Shown here in pieces: positions 24,141-32,396 of a DNA stretch of 64,000 nucleotides (position 1 is its first letter; each line of letters opens with the position of its first letter). Source of the stretch: Urbifossiella limnaea (GTDB lineage: Bacteria > Planctomycetota > Planctomycetia > Gemmatales > Gemmataceae); assembly GCF_007747215.1 (NCBI RefSeq), contig NZ_CP036273.1, positions 5,068,322-5,132,321 of the forward strand, given 5' to 3'. The notes under the pieces are model-generated. The model saw only the letters and a list, made by a program, of their open reading frames with translations, did no database searches and was not told where the DNA came from. The translations under genes and the position numbers were made by a program.

Positions 24141-25820
24141 TTAGTTCTTCGGCGGCGGGGGCGGGTCCACGGCCTCAAAGGTCGAATGCGCCCGCGCCCC
24201 GAAGAAGCCGATCACCGACCGGAGGCTCAGCCGGCCGGTCACCTTCAGATCGTTGCCCCCCGTGACCGCCAGCGAAACGATCGTGATCGGCCGGTCCTCG
24301 CTGCCGAACAGCTTGCTCACGTCCTCGATCTCCCGCGGAGGCGCCTCGCCCTTCGTCATGAACTTGATCCACCGGGCCGGGTTCAGCACGACCGTGAGCA
24401 CCGGCGCCTCGGCCGGGGGCGCGGCGAGGAGCGCCTTGAGCGCGGCGACCGCGTCCGGCCCCACGGCGCCGTAGGCGGCCTTCGGCGCGAACGCCAGCGC
24501 GACCTTCGCGTCCGGCCCGCCGAGCGCCTTCTCCGGGCCGCCGAGGAAGCCGCCCTCGCCCGCCAGCTTGCCAAGCTCGATGACATGGATCGCCACCCCG
24601 CCGACCTTCTCGGCGTTCCACTTCACCACCCGCTGGAAGTCCGGCGGCGCCTCCGCGTCGATGGCCGCTTTCACCGCCTTCTCCAGGGCCTTGGTGTCCT
24701 CGAACGCCACGCCCAGCACGCCGGTGAAGTGCCCGTCCTTGTTCGGCCCGCGGAACGACCCGGCCACGTCGAACTCGCCGGTGGCCACCGTCCGCTTGGC
24801 CCCCTTGAGCGCCTCCTGGAGGAGGTCGCCGGTCGGCCCGCCGAAGCCGCCCGTGGCCTTCAGCGCGGCGTCGAGCCCCGCCGTGCCGGCGTCGCGGAGC
24901 TCCTTGTTGAAGAACGGGAGGCGGGTGACGAAGCCGACGGCCGTGTCCTTCGTCAGTACGCCGGCGAAGCGGTTCGTGGTCGCCTTCCGCTCCGCGAGCA
25001 GCTTGGCCAGGTCCGAGCCCGGCCGCGGTAACACGGTGAACTCAACCCCCAGTTCGGCGGCGGGGGCGTCGAGGGTGAATCGGGCCGTCGCCTCCGTGGC
25101 CCCCTCGCTCAACTTCAGCCACCGCTCGCCGAGCGCCAGCCCCTCCAGCAGCCCCTTCTCGACCGGCGACATGAGTTCGGGCGGGAACGGCAGCATCCCG
25201 GCGGCCTTCTTGCCGCGGTCGATGTATTCCCTTGCCTGCGTGCGGAGTTCCTTCGGCAGCCGGTCGAAGTAGACCCGCGTGGCCAGCAGCGACTGCTCGG
25301 CCGGGTCGAGGAGCTTGGCCGTCGGCACGAGCTGGTCCGCGGCCAGAACCGTCGCCGGGCCGTTCCCCTTGCCCCCGGCGGCGAGGTACGCGTACCCCTC
25401 GGCGAACCGAAGGCCGATCGAGACGCCGGGGTCGGGCGCCGGCACCGTGTACATCCCGCCGGCGGCCTTCTCCGGGGCCGCGCCCGTCAGCCGCTCGAAG
25501 AAGTCGAGGAACGCCTTCTCCTCGGTCACCGGCACGACCAACACGCCGACAGCCTTGGCGGGGTCGGCCGGGAGGTGGACGTAACCGAGGACCGGCCGGC
25601 CCAGGTCGAGCCCGGAGAAGCCCTTGTCACCGAGCTTGGCCTTGATGGCGTCGTTGATCGACCCGACGGCCTTCTCGTCGACGAGCTTCGCCACGACGGC
25701 GCGGGCGTCGCCGAGGATGCGGCCGACGGGCTGCGTCTGGAACGTGATCGCGGGGTCGGCGGCGGCCGCGGGGCCGGCGGCGACCAGGGCGAGGAGCGGT
25801 GCGAGGAGCCTGAGCCGCAT
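24141..25820 (-). CDS. secreted protein, paralogue of the one at 52886
   Basis: A 559-residue exported protein with signal peptide MRLRLLAPLLALVAAGPAAA. The body is alpha/beta without membrane segments. It matches the protein at 52886-54502 in architecture and in many local stretches: an N-terminal region with LGYVHLPADPAKAVGVLVVP and FLDFFERLTGAAPEK, a central LIDRGKK-like helix, and a C-terminal part with repeated AVEFTVxxxPGS-type segments. The pattern recalls DUF3352-type secreted proteins. Role unknown; presumably periplasmic or cell-surface. No operon partner is adjacent. Confidence 0.7.
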   Translation of the reverse strand: MRLRLLAPLLALVAAGPAAAADPAITFQTQPVGRILGDARAVVAKLVDEKAVGSINDAIKAKLGDKGFSGLDLGRPVLGYVHLPADPAKAVGVLVVPVTEEKAFLDFFERLTGAAPEKAAGGMYTVPAPDPGVSIGLRFAEGYAYLAAGGKGNGPATVLAADQLVPTAKLLDPAEQSLLATRVYFDRLPKELRTQAREYIDRGKKAAGMLPFPPELMSPVEKGLLEGLALGERWLKLSEGATEATARFTLDAPAAELGVEFTVLPRPGSDLAKLLAERKATTNRFAGVLTKDTAVGFVTRLPFFNKELRDAGTAGLDAALKATGGFGGPTGDLLQEALKGAKRTVATGEFDVAGSFRGPNKDGHFTGVLGVAFEDTKALEKAVKAAIDAEAPPDFQRVVKWNAEKVGGVAIHVIELGKLAGEGGFLGGPEKALGGPDAKVALAFAPKAAYGAVGPDAVAALKALLAAPPAEAPVLTVVLNPARWIKFMTKGEAPPREIEDVSKLFGSEDRPITIVSLAVTGGNDLKVTGRLSLRSVIGFFGARAHSTFEAVDPPPPPKN

Positions 25821-25949
25821 GGCGGTGCCTCCGGGGCGGTCGTGAGTCCGACCGTCAGGATACGGGCGGCGTCGGATTCCGGCGCACCCGGGCGGCGGAG
25901 GAGGTATGCTTCGGGCGGGGATCGCCCCGACACCTGACCAGCCGCCGCG

Positions 25950-27176
25950 ATGGAGCTGACCCGCCTCGCGTTCACCGTCCAGGCGCTCGCCGCCCCGCCG
26001 GTCGCGCTCCTCGTGGTGCTACTGGCGCGGGCTGTGCCGCGCCCGTTCCTCCGCCACTGGGCCGTCGGCTGGGTCGCCCTCGCCGCGGCGCTGCTGAGCC
26101 TGCGGGCGGCCTTCCTCCTGCCGCGCGGGTTGCTCCCCGCCGGGCTCGTCACCAGCGTCTACTACTGCCTCGAATACCTGTTCGGCTACCTGGTGTGGGT
26201 CGGCTGCCGCGAACTGGTCGGCCGCCCCGGCCCGCGCTGGCCCGACGCCTGGGTGCTCGGCCCGGCGATGGCGTTTGGCCTCGTCGCCCCGTGGGTCGCC
26301 GACCACGTCAGCGACGTGTTCCCGTTCCACGCCCCGATGTTCGGCAGCTTCTTCCTGTTGGCCCTGGCCGCCACCCGCGGCTACACGCCGACCGGGCCGC
26401 GGACGCGCTTCGGCATCCACGTCGTGCGTCTGTGCCTGCTGCTGCTCGGCGGGCTGTTCGTCCACTACGGGCCGGTCAGCTACCACACGCTGAGACTCGG
26501 CGGCGCCCCGCCCGAGTACATGCTCCTCAGCCCGATGTACGACACCCTCGCCGAGGTCGGGCTGGCGTTCGGCATGGCCCTCGTCGCCGTCGAACAGGTC
26601 CGCGACGAGTTGGACGCGGCCAACCACCGCCTCGCCGACATGAACCTGCGGTTGGAGGAGTCGAACAACCGGCTCGAAGCCGCGTCCGACCAGTTGGAGG
26701 TGGCCGCGCGGACGGACGCGTTGACCGGGCTGCTGAACCGCCGGGCACTGGACGCGCTCCTGGCCGCGCGACAGGGCACGTCGTTCGCCGGGGCCGTCGC
26801 CGTGGTGGACCTGAACTCGCTGAAGCACCTGAACGACACCTACGGCCACGAGGCCGGCGACGCGGCCATCAAGCTGGTGGCGCGGGCGCTGCGGGCGCAC
26901 TTCCGCATCTCCGACCCCGTCTTCCGCACCGGCGGCGACGAGTACCTGGCGCTGGCCGAGGGCGGCCGCGCCGCCGACCTCGCCGACCGCCTCGCCGCTG
27001 TGGACGCGGCCATCCGCGGCGTGCGGTTACCGGGCCTGCCCGCGCCGGTCGATCTGGTGGTGGCGTGGGGGCTGGCCGACTTCGGATCGCCGGCCGAGTT
27101 CCCCGCCGCACAGGCCCGCGCCGACCAGGCGATGTACGCGGAGAAGGCCCGGCGCAAGGCCGCGGCGCGCGCCTGA
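25950..27176 (+). CDS. membrane-bound diguanylate cyclase (GGDEF)
   Basis: A 408-residue protein expected to make cyclic di-GMP from two GTP. About seven hydrophobic segments cover residues 1-210 and form a putative membrane sensor. A short coiled coil (DAANHRLADMNLRLEESNNR) joins it to a GGDEF domain from about 255 (TDALTGLLNRRALDALL). The active-site motif is GGDEY at 328-332, an accepted variant. The product-inhibition I-site RxxD is present five residues ahead, as RISD at 319-322, so the enzyme should be active and feedback controlled. No EAL domain. It stands 38 bp ahead of a DUF1501 gene. Confidence 0.92.
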   Translation: MELTRLAFTVQALAAPPVALLVVLLARAVPRPFLRHWAVGWVALAAALLSLRAAFLLPRGLLPAGLVTSVYYCLEYLFGYLVWVGCRELVGRPGPRWPDAWVLGPAMAFGLVAPWVADHVSDVFPFHAPMFGSFFLLALAATRGYTPTGPRTRFGIHVVRLCLLLLGGLFVHYGPVSYHTLRLGGAPPEYMLLSPMYDTLAEVGLAFGMALVAVEQVRDELDAANHRLADMNLRLEESNNRLEAASDQLEVAARTDALTGLLNRRALDALLAARQGTSFAGAVAVVDLNSLKHLNDTYGHEAGDAAIKLVARALRAHFRISDPVFRTGGDEYLALAEGGRAADLADRLAAVDAAIRGVRLPGLPAPVDLVVAWGLADFGSPAEFPAAQARADQAMYAEKARRKAAARA

Positions 27177-27214
27177 CGCTGGACACCCCTGCCCCGAACC
27201 GTCATCATCGGGGT

Positions 27215-28678
27215 ATGCACACCACCCGGCGCGAATTCCTGTGGCAGTCCGGCGGCGGACTCGGCGGCGTCGCCCTCGCCGCGATGCTCGGCCGCGACCA
27301 ACTCCTCGCGCAACCCGCCGCTCGCCGCCCGGACGGCGGGCTGCACCACGCCCCGAAGGCGAAGCGCGTCGTCCAGCTGTTCATGGCCGGCGGCGCCAGC
27401 CACGTCGATCTCTTCGACTACAAGCCCGAGTTGATCCGCCGCCACGGCCAGCCGTCGGACTTCGGCGAGCGCGTCGAGGCGTTCCAGAACGGCCTCGGCC
27501 CGTGGCTCAAGCCGCTGTGGGACTTCAAGCCCTACGGCCAGTCCGGCCGCATGCTCTCCGACACCGTCGCGCCGCTCGGCGCCGTCGCGGACGAGCTGGC
27601 GTTCGTCCACAACGTCGTCGGCAAGACGGGCGTCCACAGCCAGGGGACGCTTCTTCAAACCACCGGTTTCAACCGCCCCGGCTTCCCCGGCATGGGCTGC
27701 TGGGTGAGTTTTGGCCTCGGCTCCGCGAACGACAACCTGCCGACGTTCGTGGTACTGCCCGACCACCGCGGCCTCGCCTCGAACGGCACCAAGAACTGGG
27801 ACAGCGCCTTCCTCCCCGCCCAGCACCAGGGCACGTCCATCTACCCCGGCTCGCCGACGCCCATCGACGACCTCTTCCCCGACGCCCGCGCCCGCTACCT
27901 GACGCCGGCCGCAGACCGCGCCGCCGGCGACGTGCTGGCCCATCTCAACCGCGCCCACGCCGCCGCCCGCCCCGGCGACGAGCGGCTCGACGCCCGCATC
28001 CGCAGCTACGAACTGGCCGCCCGGATGCAGCTGGCCGCCCCCGAGGCGCTCGACCTGACGCGCGAACCCGCCGGCGTGCTGAAGCTGTACGGCCTCGACC
28101 ACGGCCGCACCGCCTTCGACCGCGACATCAACGCCGTCGAGGAGACGGACTACTTCGCCCGCAAGTGCCTGGTCGCCCGCCGGCTGCTGGAGCGCGGCGT
28201 GCGGTTCGTGCAGGTGTGGAGCGGCAACGACAACGGCTTCCCGCGGCGGAACTGGGACAGCCACGAGGACGTGCTGCGCGACCACGGCCCGCTGGCCCTC
28301 GGCATGGCCCGCGGCGCCGCCGCCCTGATCGCCGACCTGAAGCGAACGGGCCTGCTCGACGACACGATCGTGCTGTGGACGACGGAGTTCGGCCGGATGC
28401 CGAGTTCGCAGGGCGGCAAGGGGCGCGACCACAACCCGTACTGCTTCACGAACTGGCTGTGCGGCGGCGGCATCAAGGGCGGCGCGACGGTCGGCCCGAG
28501 CGACGAGTTCGGCTACAAGCCGGCCGTCCGCCGCAGCCCGACGGAAGTGTACGACGTCCACGCCACGGTGCTACACCTGCTGGGCATAGACCACACGAAA
28601 CTGACGGTCCGGCACAACGGCATCGACCGCCGCCTGACCGACGTCCACGGCCATGTCATCGAGGGGCTGCTGCGGTAG
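27215..28678 (+). CDS. DUF1501 domain protein, Tat-exported
   Basis: A 487-residue member of the DUF1501 family, common in planctomycetes and related to the alkaline phosphatase/sulfatase-like superfamily. The N-terminus is a twin-arginine signal (TRREFLWQSGGGLGGVALAA). The family pattern is seen in VVQLFMAGGASHVDLFDYKP, ALAGVHNVVGKTGVHSQGT-like stretch near residue 130, DDTIVLWTTEFGRMPSSQGG and GRDHNPYCFTNWLCGGGIKG, which hold the conserved metal-site-like residues. Usually such genes are paired with a DUF1549/DUF1553 cytochrome-like gene; here none is adjacent. The function of the family is not established. Confidence 0.85.
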   Translation: MHTTRREFLWQSGGGLGGVALAAMLGRDQLLAQPAARRPDGGLHHAPKAKRVVQLFMAGGASHVDLFDYKPELIRRHGQPSDFGERVEAFQNGLGPWLKPLWDFKPYGQSGRMLSDTVAPLGAVADELAFVHNVVGKTGVHSQGTLLQTTGFNRPGFPGMGCWVSFGLGSANDNLPTFVVLPDHRGLASNGTKNWDSAFLPAQHQGTSIYPGSPTPIDDLFPDARARYLTPAADRAAGDVLAHLNRAHAAARPGDERLDARIRSYELAARMQLAAPEALDLTREPAGVLKLYGLDHGRTAFDRDINAVEETDYFARKCLVARRLLERGVRFVQVWSGNDNGFPRRNWDSHEDVLRDHGPLALGMARGAAALIADLKRTGLLDDTIVLWTTEFGRMPSSQGGKGRDHNPYCFTNWLCGGGIKGGATVGPSDEFGYKPAVRRSPTEVYDVHATVLHLLGIDHTKLTVRHNGIDRRLTDVHGHVIEGLLR

Positions 28679-28699
28679 GCATCGCTCGGGCGTGGATCA

Positions 28700-28757
28700 T
28701 TGTTTCCGGCCGAGGGGGGTCGATTCCCGGAAACATGTCACCGACTCATAAAAAAGT
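28700..28757. repeat. 58-bp dispersed repeat, copy 2
   Basis: Matches 9413-9470 at 52 of 58 positions. In this copy TGTTTCCGG (28701-28709) pairs with CCGGAAACA (28728-28736), giving a 9-bp stem; the pairing is weaker in copy 1. Lies 22 bp after the DUF1501 stop. Confidence 0.8.
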
Positions 28758-29144
28758 CCGTTCGGGCGAGCCGTGACCTGCCTTCGGTCCGGAACCCGTT
28801 TCCCTCTCACGGGTAGTGCCGTCGGGCCGACGGAGGGCGTTCTGCTCCACCCTCTGGTACGCGGCCGGCCGGCTGCTCAAAAAGGGGAAACCGTCAGCCT
28901 CCTCGACCGCGCCACCAGGTCCGCTAGCGGCAGCGCACTCGGCGGGCGGTCGGACGCCTCCCGTGAGCGAGAGTGCCAGCTCCGGGTGCTGACACACAAC
29001 CTCATGCTCCTTGCGGCTCACGGGTAGATGGTTTCATCAGAGCATGGAACTCACTCAACCGCCGGGGACTGCTCCCCCGGCGCGGCCGAATGAAAATCAC
29101 CCCGTCCGCGACCAACGGGATGCGGCACCTCGCCGGCCCGACCG
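28758..29144. other. gene-free stretch, possible transposase remnant
   Basis: No gene with convincing length or codon pattern is seen here. On the plus strand a frame closing at 29025-29027 ends with QLRVLTHNLMLLAAHG, a sequence that recalls the C-terminal end of some DDE transposases. It may be a decayed insertion-sequence remnant of about 80 bases; no inverted-repeat ends were found around it. The rest of the stretch holds no clear signal. Confidence 0.25.
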
Positions 29145-29738
29145 CTACTCGCCCTTCTTGCCGTACTTGACGAGTTCGATCGTCGTCTCGGCGACGACCT
29201 CGCCCTTGACCCGGGTCGTGCGGATCCGCTTGGCGATCGACCCGGGGACCTCGTCGGACAGCCACACCTTGAACTCGACCTCGTCCCCGCCCTTCCCCTT
29301 GATCGTCCCGGTCAGGTACTTCACCTTGTGCTCCTTCCCGCCGACCTTCACCGTCGCGTCCACGGCCTTGGCCCCGGTCTCCTGGATCAGCTCCTCCAGC
29401 ACGTCCTTGCTCATCTTCGCGGGGTAGATGTGCTTGGTCGGGGCGGTCTCGACGAACCCGAACACCTCGCCCTCGGTCACGACCGTGCTCACCACGGCCT
29501 TCTCCGGCGTGAACGACACGAGCTTGTGGACGATCACCTTCACCTCGTCCCCGCCCGTCTCCCCGCCGGCGGCCGGGCCGGTCAGCTTGGTCGTCTCCTT
29601 GAGGGTGACCGAGTCGCCCACCTTCGACTTGCCCCAGAACTTGTAGAACGGGTTGTCGGCCATCTCCTGGGCGGGCATCAGCGACGCGCCAAAGACGACG
29701 GCGGCGGCAACCAGGGGGACGCGGAGGAACGCGGTCAT
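29145..29738 (-). CDS. secreted protein of unknown function
   Basis: A 197-residue exported protein with signal peptide (FLRVPLVAAAVVFGASLMPAQ). The mature part is a beta-rich soluble domain beginning NPFYKFWGKSKVGDSVTLKE, containing repeats of charged strands (VKVIVHKLVSFTPEKAVVST, DATVKVGGKEHKVKYLTGTI) and ending in a basic tail. WGKSKVGDSVTLKE resembles a motif common in secreted planctomycete proteins of unknown role. It is divergent from the RiPP precursor gene, with 215 bp between. Confidence 0.65.
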   Translation of the reverse strand: MTAFLRVPLVAAAVVFGASLMPAQEMADNPFYKFWGKSKVGDSVTLKETTKLTGPAAGGETGGDEVKVIVHKLVSFTPEKAVVSTVVTEGEVFGFVETAPTKHIYPAKMSKDVLEELIQETGAKAVDATVKVGGKEHKVKYLTGTIKGKGGDEVEFKVWLSDEVPGSIAKRIRTTRVKGEVVAETTIELVKYGKKGE

Positions 29739-29831
29739 GGGGGAACTCCTGGGGTTGGGGACGGGCGGCGGAGACGCTTACAGTCGAACTGTCGGTGTGG
29801 CGGGGCCGAAATGCAACAACGAAACTGCCCG

Positions 29832-29860
29832 AACGCGGGAATTTCATCGCGACCCGCGTT
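29832..29860. promoter_or_regulatory. hairpin upstream of the RiPP operon
   Basis: AACGCGGG and CCCGCGTT form an 8-bp inverted repeat around a 13-nt spacer, 94 bp ahead of the precursor start. It could be an operator or an mRNA leader hairpin; the following bases TCTCGAATTATTCTC are locally AT-rich for this genome. The assignment is tentative. Confidence 0.25.
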
Positions 29861-29953
29861 TCTCGAATTATTCTCGGCTGCGTCGTTGACGACCGCCGCA
29901 GCCGGCGGGTACGCTCTCCACTACCGACCCACCCCCACGCCGGAGCCGACACC

Positions 29954-30304
29954 ATGGCACCCTCCGACCGCCGCCGGTTCCTCAAGGACATGCTCGGCAC
30001 GCTGGCCGGGGCCGCCGGCACCGTGGTCCTCGCCTCCACCGCGACCGGGCAGGAAGCCGCGACCCCGCCCGCGGCGCCGGCCGACGACATCCAGGACCGG
30101 GCCGACCGGATCGCCGGCGCGGCCGGGGCGACCGAGGAAGAAGTTTCGGTGCAGGCGTTCGTCAACGGCGCGTTCCGCAACGCCGTCGGCGGCGGGTTCC
30201 GCAACGGCGGGTTCGCGAACGGGTTCGGCGGCGGGTTCCGCAACGGCTCCTTCCGCAACGGGGTCAGCGGCGGGTTCCGCAACGGCGCCTTCCGCAACTG
30301 GTGA
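29954..30304 (+). CDS. Tat-signal RiPP precursor with eight FxN motifs (GrrA-like)
   Basis: A 116-residue precursor peptide. The N-terminus is a twin-arginine signal (SDRRRFLKDMLGTLAGAAG, matching RRxFLK, with a cleavage-like ASTATGQ). The middle (about 35-67) is an acidic, Ala-rich leader. The C-terminal core is a Gly-rich repeat with eight Phe-x-Asn motifs: F69, F74, F82, F87, F95, F100, F108 and F113 are each followed by x-Asn, most as FRN. Gly-rich cores with aromatic-x-Asn units next to a radical SAM/SPASM enzyme are the pattern of GrrA-type and related triceptide precursors, where the enzyme links the aromatic ring to the Asn beta-carbon as a cyclophane. The start at 29954 gives the Tat signal directly. 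The gene next to it encodes the likely maturase. Confidence 0.78.
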   Translation: MAPSDRRRFLKDMLGTLAGAAGTVVLASTATGQEAATPPAAPADDIQDRADRIAGAAGATEEEVSVQAFVNGAFRNAVGGGFRNGGFANGFGGGFRNGSFRNGVSGGFRNGAFRNW

Positions 30305-30321
30305 GCCGGGGCCCCGCCCCC

Positions 30322-30326
30322 GGAGG
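30322..30326 (+). promoter_or_regulatory. ribosome binding site of the radical SAM gene
   Basis: GGAGG, seven bases before ATG at 30334. It decides between that ATG and a GTG at 30301 that would overlap the precursor stop. Confidence 0.6.
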
Positions 30327-30333
30327 CCGCGCC

Positions 30334-31506
30334 ATGTCCGACACCCAACCGCCGGCCGCCCGCGGCGGCGCGGGGCCGCTCGAACTCCTCGTCGTCCAGC
30401 CCACCCCGTTCTGCAACCTCGACTGCTCGTACTGCTACCTGCCCGACCGCGCCGACACCCGGCGCATGTCGCTCGACACCCTGGACCAGGCGTTCCGCTG
30501 GGTCGCGGCCAGCGGGCTGGTCCGCGAGCCCTTCGCCCTCCTGTGGCACGCCGGCGAGCCGCTCGTCGCCCCGATCGCGTGGTACGAGGCGGCCGCCGAC
30601 CTGCTCCGCCGCCGCGGCCCGGACTGGGAGGTGACGCAGGCGGTCCAGACGAACGCCACGCTGATCACCGCGGAGTGGTGCGACTACTTCCGCCGCTACG
30701 GGATCGACGTCGGCGTGAGCATCGACGGGCCGGCGTTCCTCCACGACCGCCACCGCCGCACCCGCCGGGGCGGCGGCACCCTCGACCGGGTGCTGGCCGG
30801 GGTCCGCCTGCTGCGGGAGCACGAGGTCCCGTTCAAGGTCATCACCGTGCTCACCGCCGCCGCGCTCGACTACCCGGACGAGCTGTTCGACTTCTACCGG
30901 GCGCACGGCGTGCGGTCGGTCGGGTTCAACCCGGAGGAGGTGGAGGGGCCGAACACCACGTCGTCGCTCCAGGCGGAGGGGACGGAGCCGCGGTTCCGGC
31001 GGTTCCTGGCCCGGTTCGTCGACCTGGCGCGGGCCGCCGATCCGCCGATCGAGGTCCGCGAGTTCGAGCTGTCGGCCGCCGCCATCCTCCACGCCCGCCG
31101 CGCCGGGCCGCCCCGCCGTACGCAGGAGAACCGGCCGTTCGGCGTCGTCAACGTGGACTGCGCCGGCAACTTCAGCACCTTCTCCCCGGAGCTGCTCGGG
31201 CTCGACAGCCCGCGTTACGGGGCGTTCGCCCTGGGGAACGTGGCGACCGACCCGCTCGACGCCGTGCTGGCGTCGCCGCGGTTCGCGCGGATGGAGGCGG
31301 AGGTCGCCGCCGGGGTGGCGATGTGCCGGGCGGAGTGCCGCTACTTCCCGTTCTGCGGGGGCGGGCCGCCGGGGAACAAGCACTTCGAGGCCGGCACCTT
31401 CGCCGCCACCGAGACGCTGTTCTGCCGGCTGCACGTGAAGGCCTGCCTGGACGTGACGGCGGACCGGATGGAACGCCACCCGCCGGCCGAGCGGGCGGCG
31501 CCATGA
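30334..31506 (+). CDS. radical SAM/SPASM peptide maturase (GrrM-like)
   Basis: A 390-residue radical SAM enzyme. The cluster motif is C27-x3-C31-x2-C34 in QPTPFCNLDCSYCYLP; the SAM-fold continues with LLWHAGEPLV and QTNATLIT, SIDGPAFLHDRHRRTRRGGG and FKVITVLTAAA. The C-terminus has a SPASM-type Cys set: NVDCAGNFSTFSPELLG, then MCRAECRYFPFCGGGPPGNK and later LFCRLHVKACLDV, for extra iron-sulfur clusters. This layout is that of RiPP maturases of the GrrM and related cyclophane-forming group. It is preceded by the FxN precursor and its stop overlaps the next gene by four bases, so the three form one operon. It should act in the cytoplasm, before Tat export of the folded product; that is inference. 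Confidence 0.85.
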   Translation: MSDTQPPAARGGAGPLELLVVQPTPFCNLDCSYCYLPDRADTRRMSLDTLDQAFRWVAASGLVREPFALLWHAGEPLVAPIAWYEAAADLLRRRGPDWEVTQAVQTNATLITAEWCDYFRRYGIDVGVSIDGPAFLHDRHRRTRRGGGTLDRVLAGVRLLREHEVPFKVITVLTAAALDYPDELFDFYRAHGVRSVGFNPEEVEGPNTTSSLQAEGTEPRFRRFLARFVDLARAADPPIEVREFELSAAAILHARRAGPPRRTQENRPFGVVNVDCAGNFSTFSPELLGLDSPRYGAFALGNVATDPLDAVLASPRFARMEAEVAAGVAMCRAECRYFPFCGGGPPGNKHFEAGTFAATETLFCRLHVKACLDVTADRMERHPPAERAAP

Positions 31507-32351
31507 CCCTCCTCCCCGGCTGCCGCGTCGCGGTCGCGGCGCGGTTCCACCTCGCCGCCGACTGGCCCGCCCGGCTCACGCTCGGGGCCGGGACCGACGA
31601 GGCCGACGGCCGGTTCTTCCCCCGCGGGCCGTGGCGTGCCCCGACGGCTCAGGAACTCGCGCTGCTGGTCGCGGCGGACGCGCCCGGCCGCTCCCTCCCG
31701 CTGCTCGGGGAGCCGGACCCGCCCCCGGCCGACGCCCCCGACACGCCAGACACGCTCGGCCTGTTTCAACTCCCGGACCATTTGCGGGAGGCGTGGTGGG
31801 ACCTGCTCGACGCGGCCGCCGGGGACGGCGGCGGGGTGCGCGGGTTCGACGGCTTCGCCGCGCGGGTGGGTGAGTTCCTGGGCTTCAAGCGGCTGGGACT
31901 CCCCGCCGCCGCGGGGATGGAGGCGATCGTGACCGCGGCCGGGGAGCGGTCGATCCGCCGCGACCCCGACACTGGCCGGCCGTCGGGCCTGGGCCCGACG
32001 GTGGCGGCGTGGGCCGCCTGGCCACCGAACGCCGGGCGCTCGCCGCCGCGCCTCTGGGGCGTCGTCAACCTCGGGGACGAACCCTCCGGCGTGGTCCTGG
32101 TCAACCTCTCGCTGCCGGACCTCGCAGCCGCCCTCGCGTCGAGGGAACCCGACGCGCCCCCGGCGACGGTCGGCGAGTTGGTCGCGCGGTTCCTGCGAGC
32201 GTTCCCGGACTACCCGCCCGTCCGCGTCGCCCTCGGCTCGGGCGAGGGTTGCCGCGTCCCACCGGGCGGGCTGGTCCTCGACGGCGACCCGACCGGGAAG
32301 CGGGACCCCGACATGCTGCTGCTTATTTCCGACCCCCGGGTCGGGGACTGA
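31503..32351 (+). CDS. unknown RiPP-locus protein, 282 aa
   Basis: I do not recognise a family. The ATG overlaps the stop of the radical SAM gene (ATGA), so it is translationally coupled and likely part of the same pathway. The protein is soluble, without signal or membrane segment. It has an N-terminal domain (VAVAARFHLAADWPARLTLG, then a Pro-rich patch) and a C-terminal domain starting about residue 170 with LWGVVNLGDEPSGVVLVNLS and ending VRVALGSGEGCRVPPGGLVL, then a DGDPTGK-RDPDMLLLI run. That last part has a cupin-like rhythm of short strands and Gly/Pro turns, so a modifying or binding role is possible. This is the unexplained member of the locus. Confidence 0.6.
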   Translation: MTLLPGCRVAVAARFHLAADWPARLTLGAGTDEADGRFFPRGPWRAPTAQELALLVAADAPGRSLPLLGEPDPPPADAPDTPDTLGLFQLPDHLREAWWDLLDAAAGDGGGVRGFDGFAARVGEFLGFKRLGLPAAAGMEAIVTAAGERSIRRDPDTGRPSGLGPTVAAWAAWPPNAGRSPPRLWGVVNLGDEPSGVVLVNLSLPDLAAALASREPDAPPATVGELVARFLRAFPDYPPVRVALGSGEGCRVPPGGLVLDGDPTGKRDPDMLLLISDPRVGD

Positions 32352-32396
32352 AAACCCTTAACAGACCATGGCCCCCGGTCTCGTGCAGATTCCTCC

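Noticed and set aside
28773-29027. 84-codon frame as a real gene
   Set aside because: Only the last 16 residues look protein-like; the remainder lacks codon bias, so it was reported only as a possible transposase remnant.
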